A stretch of 15,386 bases of DNA, from the NCBI GenBank assembly GCA_041552055.1, contig JBFELO010000105.1:1-15386 (forward strand). The letters are read 5' to 3'. Of this stretch, positions 13,362-15,386 are shown piece by piece (the first letter of the stretch is position 1; each line of letters opens with the position of its first letter). Source of the DNA: JBFELO01 sp041552055. GTDB taxonomy: Bacteria; Acidobacteriota; Thermoanaerobaculia; Thermoanaerobaculales; Sulfomarinibacteraceae. Made by a program: the position numbers and the translations under genes. The notes under the pieces were generated by a model that had not been told where the DNA came from, did no database searches, and saw nothing but the letters and a program-made list of their open reading frames with translations.

Positions 13362-14348
13362 TCACGCAGCACCAGCCAAATCCTGCAGCATCTCCTCCAG
13401 ACGCTGCTCGTTGATCTCGACCAGATACTCCCCTTTCAGCCGCTCCACCACCCCTCTGGTCTGCTGCTCATAGGCGGACATGGATACCTCACGCCGAATC
13501 GCGTCCTTGACTTCCTCGAACGTCTGAAACGAAGCCGGGCGTCGCTCGATCAGGCGCACGACCTGGACGCCACCACCGGTCTCCAGGGGGTCTGTGATGT
13601 CGCTCTCCTCCATGCCGTCGATCACCTGCTTCAGGTCCGGTCGCAAATCCCCCTCGGGAATGGCACCGAGTTGCTGAACCTCGATTCCGGCGAGGGTCGC
13701 CTCCGCCCTCAGATCGCTGCCGGAGCGAACCCGCTCGACCAGACCTCGAGCCCGCTGAAGCACCTGCTCGCGATCCGACGAGTCGGCCGCGATCGGGAAG
13801 AACAGCTGTTCGAGCTCTACCATCGGTGGTACCCGATACCGTTCCTCCTTCTGCTCCTCGTACAGCTGTAAGAGCTCCTGCTCGGTAATTTCGGTTGGGG
13901 TCACCTCGCTCTGCGCCGTACGCTGCAGCAACATCGAGTGCCTGTACCGAGCGCGCAGGTCGTCGACCGTCAGACCGGCTGCTTGAAGCGCCTCCTCGAA
14001 CGCGGCGTCTTCCTGCAGGTTGTTCTGCTCTCGCAGGTTCTCGATCGCGTTGTCGACCTGGCTGTCGTCAATCTTCAGCCGCTTCTCGGCGGCACGCTCC
14101 AGCAGGATCATCTCGTTGACGACAGAGTCGAAGAGGCCTCGTGCAAAGCTCTCGAGCTGCGTGCCGGTCGGCGGTTCCGGAATCTGAGAGAGCTCCACCT
14201 GGAGGCGCTGCTGGAAGTCGGTCATGGTCATGATCCGGTCGTTGACCCGGACCAGCACCGCCTCGACCACGAACCTGTCAGCGGCTGCGGCGGCCACTGC
14301 GAGGAGCGAGATGCCGACGCAAGTTGCCACCATCAATCTACGGTTCAT
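13362..14348 (-). CDS. SurA-like periplasmic peptidyl-prolyl isomerase/chaperone
   Basis: A 328-residue exported protein. A signal peptide (MNRRLMVATCVG start, alanine-rich core, likely cleavage near AAA/ADR at 22-23) precedes a SurA-type N-terminal chaperone domain (about 25-155: VLVRVNDRIMTMTDFQQRLQ, VNEMILLERAAEKR, ARYRHSMLLQR). A single degenerate parvulin domain follows (about 175-270: VELEQLFFPI, LGAIPEGDL, VQVVRLIERR), then a C-terminal helix. E. coli SurA has two parvulin domains; only one is seen here. ATG 14348 has GGGAGG 4 nt upstream. It overlaps the preceding ppiC-like gene by 11 nt. Role: folding of outer-membrane and secreted proteins in the periplasm (known for the family). 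Confidence 0.88.
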   Translation of the reverse strand: MNRRLMVATCVGISLLAVAAAAADRFVVEAVLVRVNDRIMTMTDFQQRLQVELSQIPEPPTGTQLESFARGLFDSVVNEMILLERAAEKRLKIDDSQVDNAIENLREQNNLQEDAAFEEALQAAGLTVDDLRARYRHSMLLQRTAQSEVTPTEITEQELLQLYEEQKEERYRVPPMVELEQLFFPIAADSSDREQVLQRARGLVERVRSGSDLRAEATLAGIEVQQLGAIPEGDLRPDLKQVIDGMEESDITDPLETGGGVQVVRLIERRPASFQTFEEVKDAIRREVSMSAYEQQTRGVVERLKGEYLVEINEQRLEEMLQDLAGAA

Positions 14349-15183
14349 CTTCCCTCCCGTATCGTCCTTCGTACTGGAACCACAGATGGTCTCGGAACAT
14401 GGTGACTCCCACCATCGCGGCGAGTCCGTCGACACACTCGCGCGCGAACTCACGAGCGAAACCTTCGCTCAGATCTCGGCGCACAGCAAGCTCGATCTCG
14501 GCCCTGCGCGGCGGTCCTTCCGGGATGACCTCCAAGACCTGGAAGATGTGATATCCGGCCGGAGAAGGAACCGGCTGCGAAGTGGTGCCAGGCTCCATCG
14601 CGAAGATCGCCTCGTCGAGATCTGGCGGCAGGGTGCCCTGCACCACGTAGCCTAGCTCGCCGCCATTTTCCGCGTTGGGGGCCTGGCTCACCTCCACCGA
14701 AATCCGCCCGAAGTCCTCTCCCCTGCCCAGCCTCTCCCGGGCCGCCTCGGCTCCCTCCAGACTCTTGAGCAACAGCTGTCGCACGTGGGCACGCGCCGGC
14801 TGGACCTGCTCCAGTCGACGGGCGATCTCGTCATCGAGAATCTCTTGAGGGATTGGCGGCACCGGGCCGCACAGCTCGCGCAGCAGCGATCGCACCGCTG
14901 CGGACCGCGCCGCCGGCTCCTCCGGAATCACCGACTCTCGCCGCTCCTGCGCGGCTGCCGCCACGACCTCCTGATCGATCAGCTGATCCAACAACCTCGA
15001 GGCGACGCGTCGTTCCACCTCCTGCCAGCCGGTCCCCGTGATGCCCTCGAGGTACGCCTGCAGCGATTCCACATCGATCTCGTGATCGCCCACCTTGGCG
15101 ATTACAGTCTCGCCGACGCCGCACGCCAGAGCTGTCGCCCCGATGACCACGACTGACCAACGGGCAAGGCAGGCCGCATCCAT
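14338..15183 (-). CDS. Parvulin-type (PpiC) peptidyl-prolyl isomerase lipoprotein
   Basis: A 281-residue protein. The N terminus has a hydrophobic stretch ending ATALAC (Cys21), a plausible lipobox, so it is probably a periplasm-facing lipoprotein. A SurA-type helical domain (about 25-110: VIAKVGDHEIDVESLQAYLE, LLDQLIDQEVV) is followed by a well-kept rotamase domain (about 127-225). That domain contains ARAHVRQLLLKS, GEDFGRISVEVSQ, ENGGELGYVVQG, LDEAIFAMEPGTTSQPV and PAGYHIFQVLEV. This is much closer to canonical PpiC than the next gene. The start is ATG 15183; no strong ribosome site is seen before it. It overlaps the surA-like start by 11 nt, indicating translational coupling. It is likely a PrsA/SurA-like folding factor for exported proteins. 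Confidence 0.9.
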   Translation of the reverse strand: MDAACLARWSVVVIGATALACGVGETVIAKVGDHEIDVESLQAYLEGITGTGWQEVERRVASRLLDQLIDQEVVAAAAQERRESVIPEEPAARSAAVRSLLRELCGPVPPIPQEILDDEIARRLEQVQPARAHVRQLLLKSLEGAEAARERLGRGEDFGRISVEVSQAPNAENGGELGYVVQGTLPPDLDEAIFAMEPGTTSQPVPSPAGYHIFQVLEVIPEGPPRRAEIELAVRRDLSEGFAREFARECVDGLAAMVGVTMFRDHLWFQYEGRYGREDEP

Positions 15184-15287
15184 CCGCGAAGACTAGCATG
15201 GCAGTAGCGCGCTGCGGATGAGGACCGTGGCTCGATGACCCTTTCGACCCTGCAATCGGCAGCGTTACGGAGGACTTGATGGCGTGA

Positions 15288-15338
15288 GGGCTTGAGGGCG
15301 TGAAGGACTTGCGCTGGTCTCTTCCTGCCCTCAAGCCC
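15288..15338. repeat. 12-bp inverted repeat in the right-end intergenic region
   Basis: GGGCTTGAGGGC (15288-15299) and GCCCTCAAGCCC (15327-15338) are perfect complements separated by 27 nt, with further GGGCTTGA/GGGCGTGA direct-repeat character around the left arm. The region 15184-15386 upstream of the ppiC-like gene shows no coding signal. It could end transcription of a gene beyond the edge or be a dispersed intergenic repeat. No T-tract follows. Confidence 0.5.
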
Positions 15339-15386
15339 GCAATCCCTCAGGCCCTGGGCGGGCGGGGCGGGGGAGTTCTCATCCCC

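Overview
This is a high-GC bacterial window from a diderm (Gram-negative-type) organism. It carries secretins, lipoproteins, periplasmic prolyl isomerases and a type II secretion/type IV pilus-like machine. The gene content (PilMNO-type assembly genes mixed with GspD/E/F/G, a cohesin-fused secretin, a SelW-type selenoprotein, repeat-like intergenic DNA) would fit an Acidobacteriota-like lineage. That placement is inference; no marker gene here fixes it. Almost all genes read on the minus strand, so the biological order runs right to left.

Right end (15386 to 12288): a parvulin-type lipoprotein, a SurA-like periplasmic chaperone/isomerase (11-nt overlap with it) and a YhaM-family OB-fold/HD 3'-5' exoribonuclease. 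This block ends in a plausible intrinsic terminator at 12253-12276. Upstream, 15184-15386 has no gene, only an inverted repeat.

Middle (12287 to 11564): the only plus-strand gene is here, at 11860-12090. It is a 76-residue SelW/Rdx-family selenoprotein whose codon 11 is an in-frame TGA (CVEU motif). A compact SECIS-like hairpin lies 14 nt after the TGA. Ordinary gene calling misses it because the TGA splits the frame. Two other structured elements flank it: a two-tier stem-loop at 11717-11763, between it and the divergent sigma gene, and an 11-bp inverted repeat at 12166-12228 downstream.

Left part (11563 to 1): a single tightly packed minus-strand operon of at least 12 genes, with neighbouring genes overlapping or separated by 9 nt or less. 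It begins with an ECF sigma factor and its zinc-finger anti-sigma factor. A small exported secretin-N-domain protein follows, then GspF, GspE, PilM-like, PilN-like, PilO-like, a PilP/GspC-like protein, a secretin with N-terminal TPRs and a C-terminal cohesin-like domain, two GspG-like pseudopilins and a third, atypical pseudopilin with a Gly/Pro-rich tail that runs off the left edge. Together these make the core of a hybrid T2SS/T4P-type envelope machine: cytoplasmic ATPase, inner-membrane platform, PilMNOP alignment complex, outer-membrane secretin and pseudopilins. It has its own putative sigma/anti-sigma switch at the head. Prepilin peptidase and further minor pseudopilins are not in the window.
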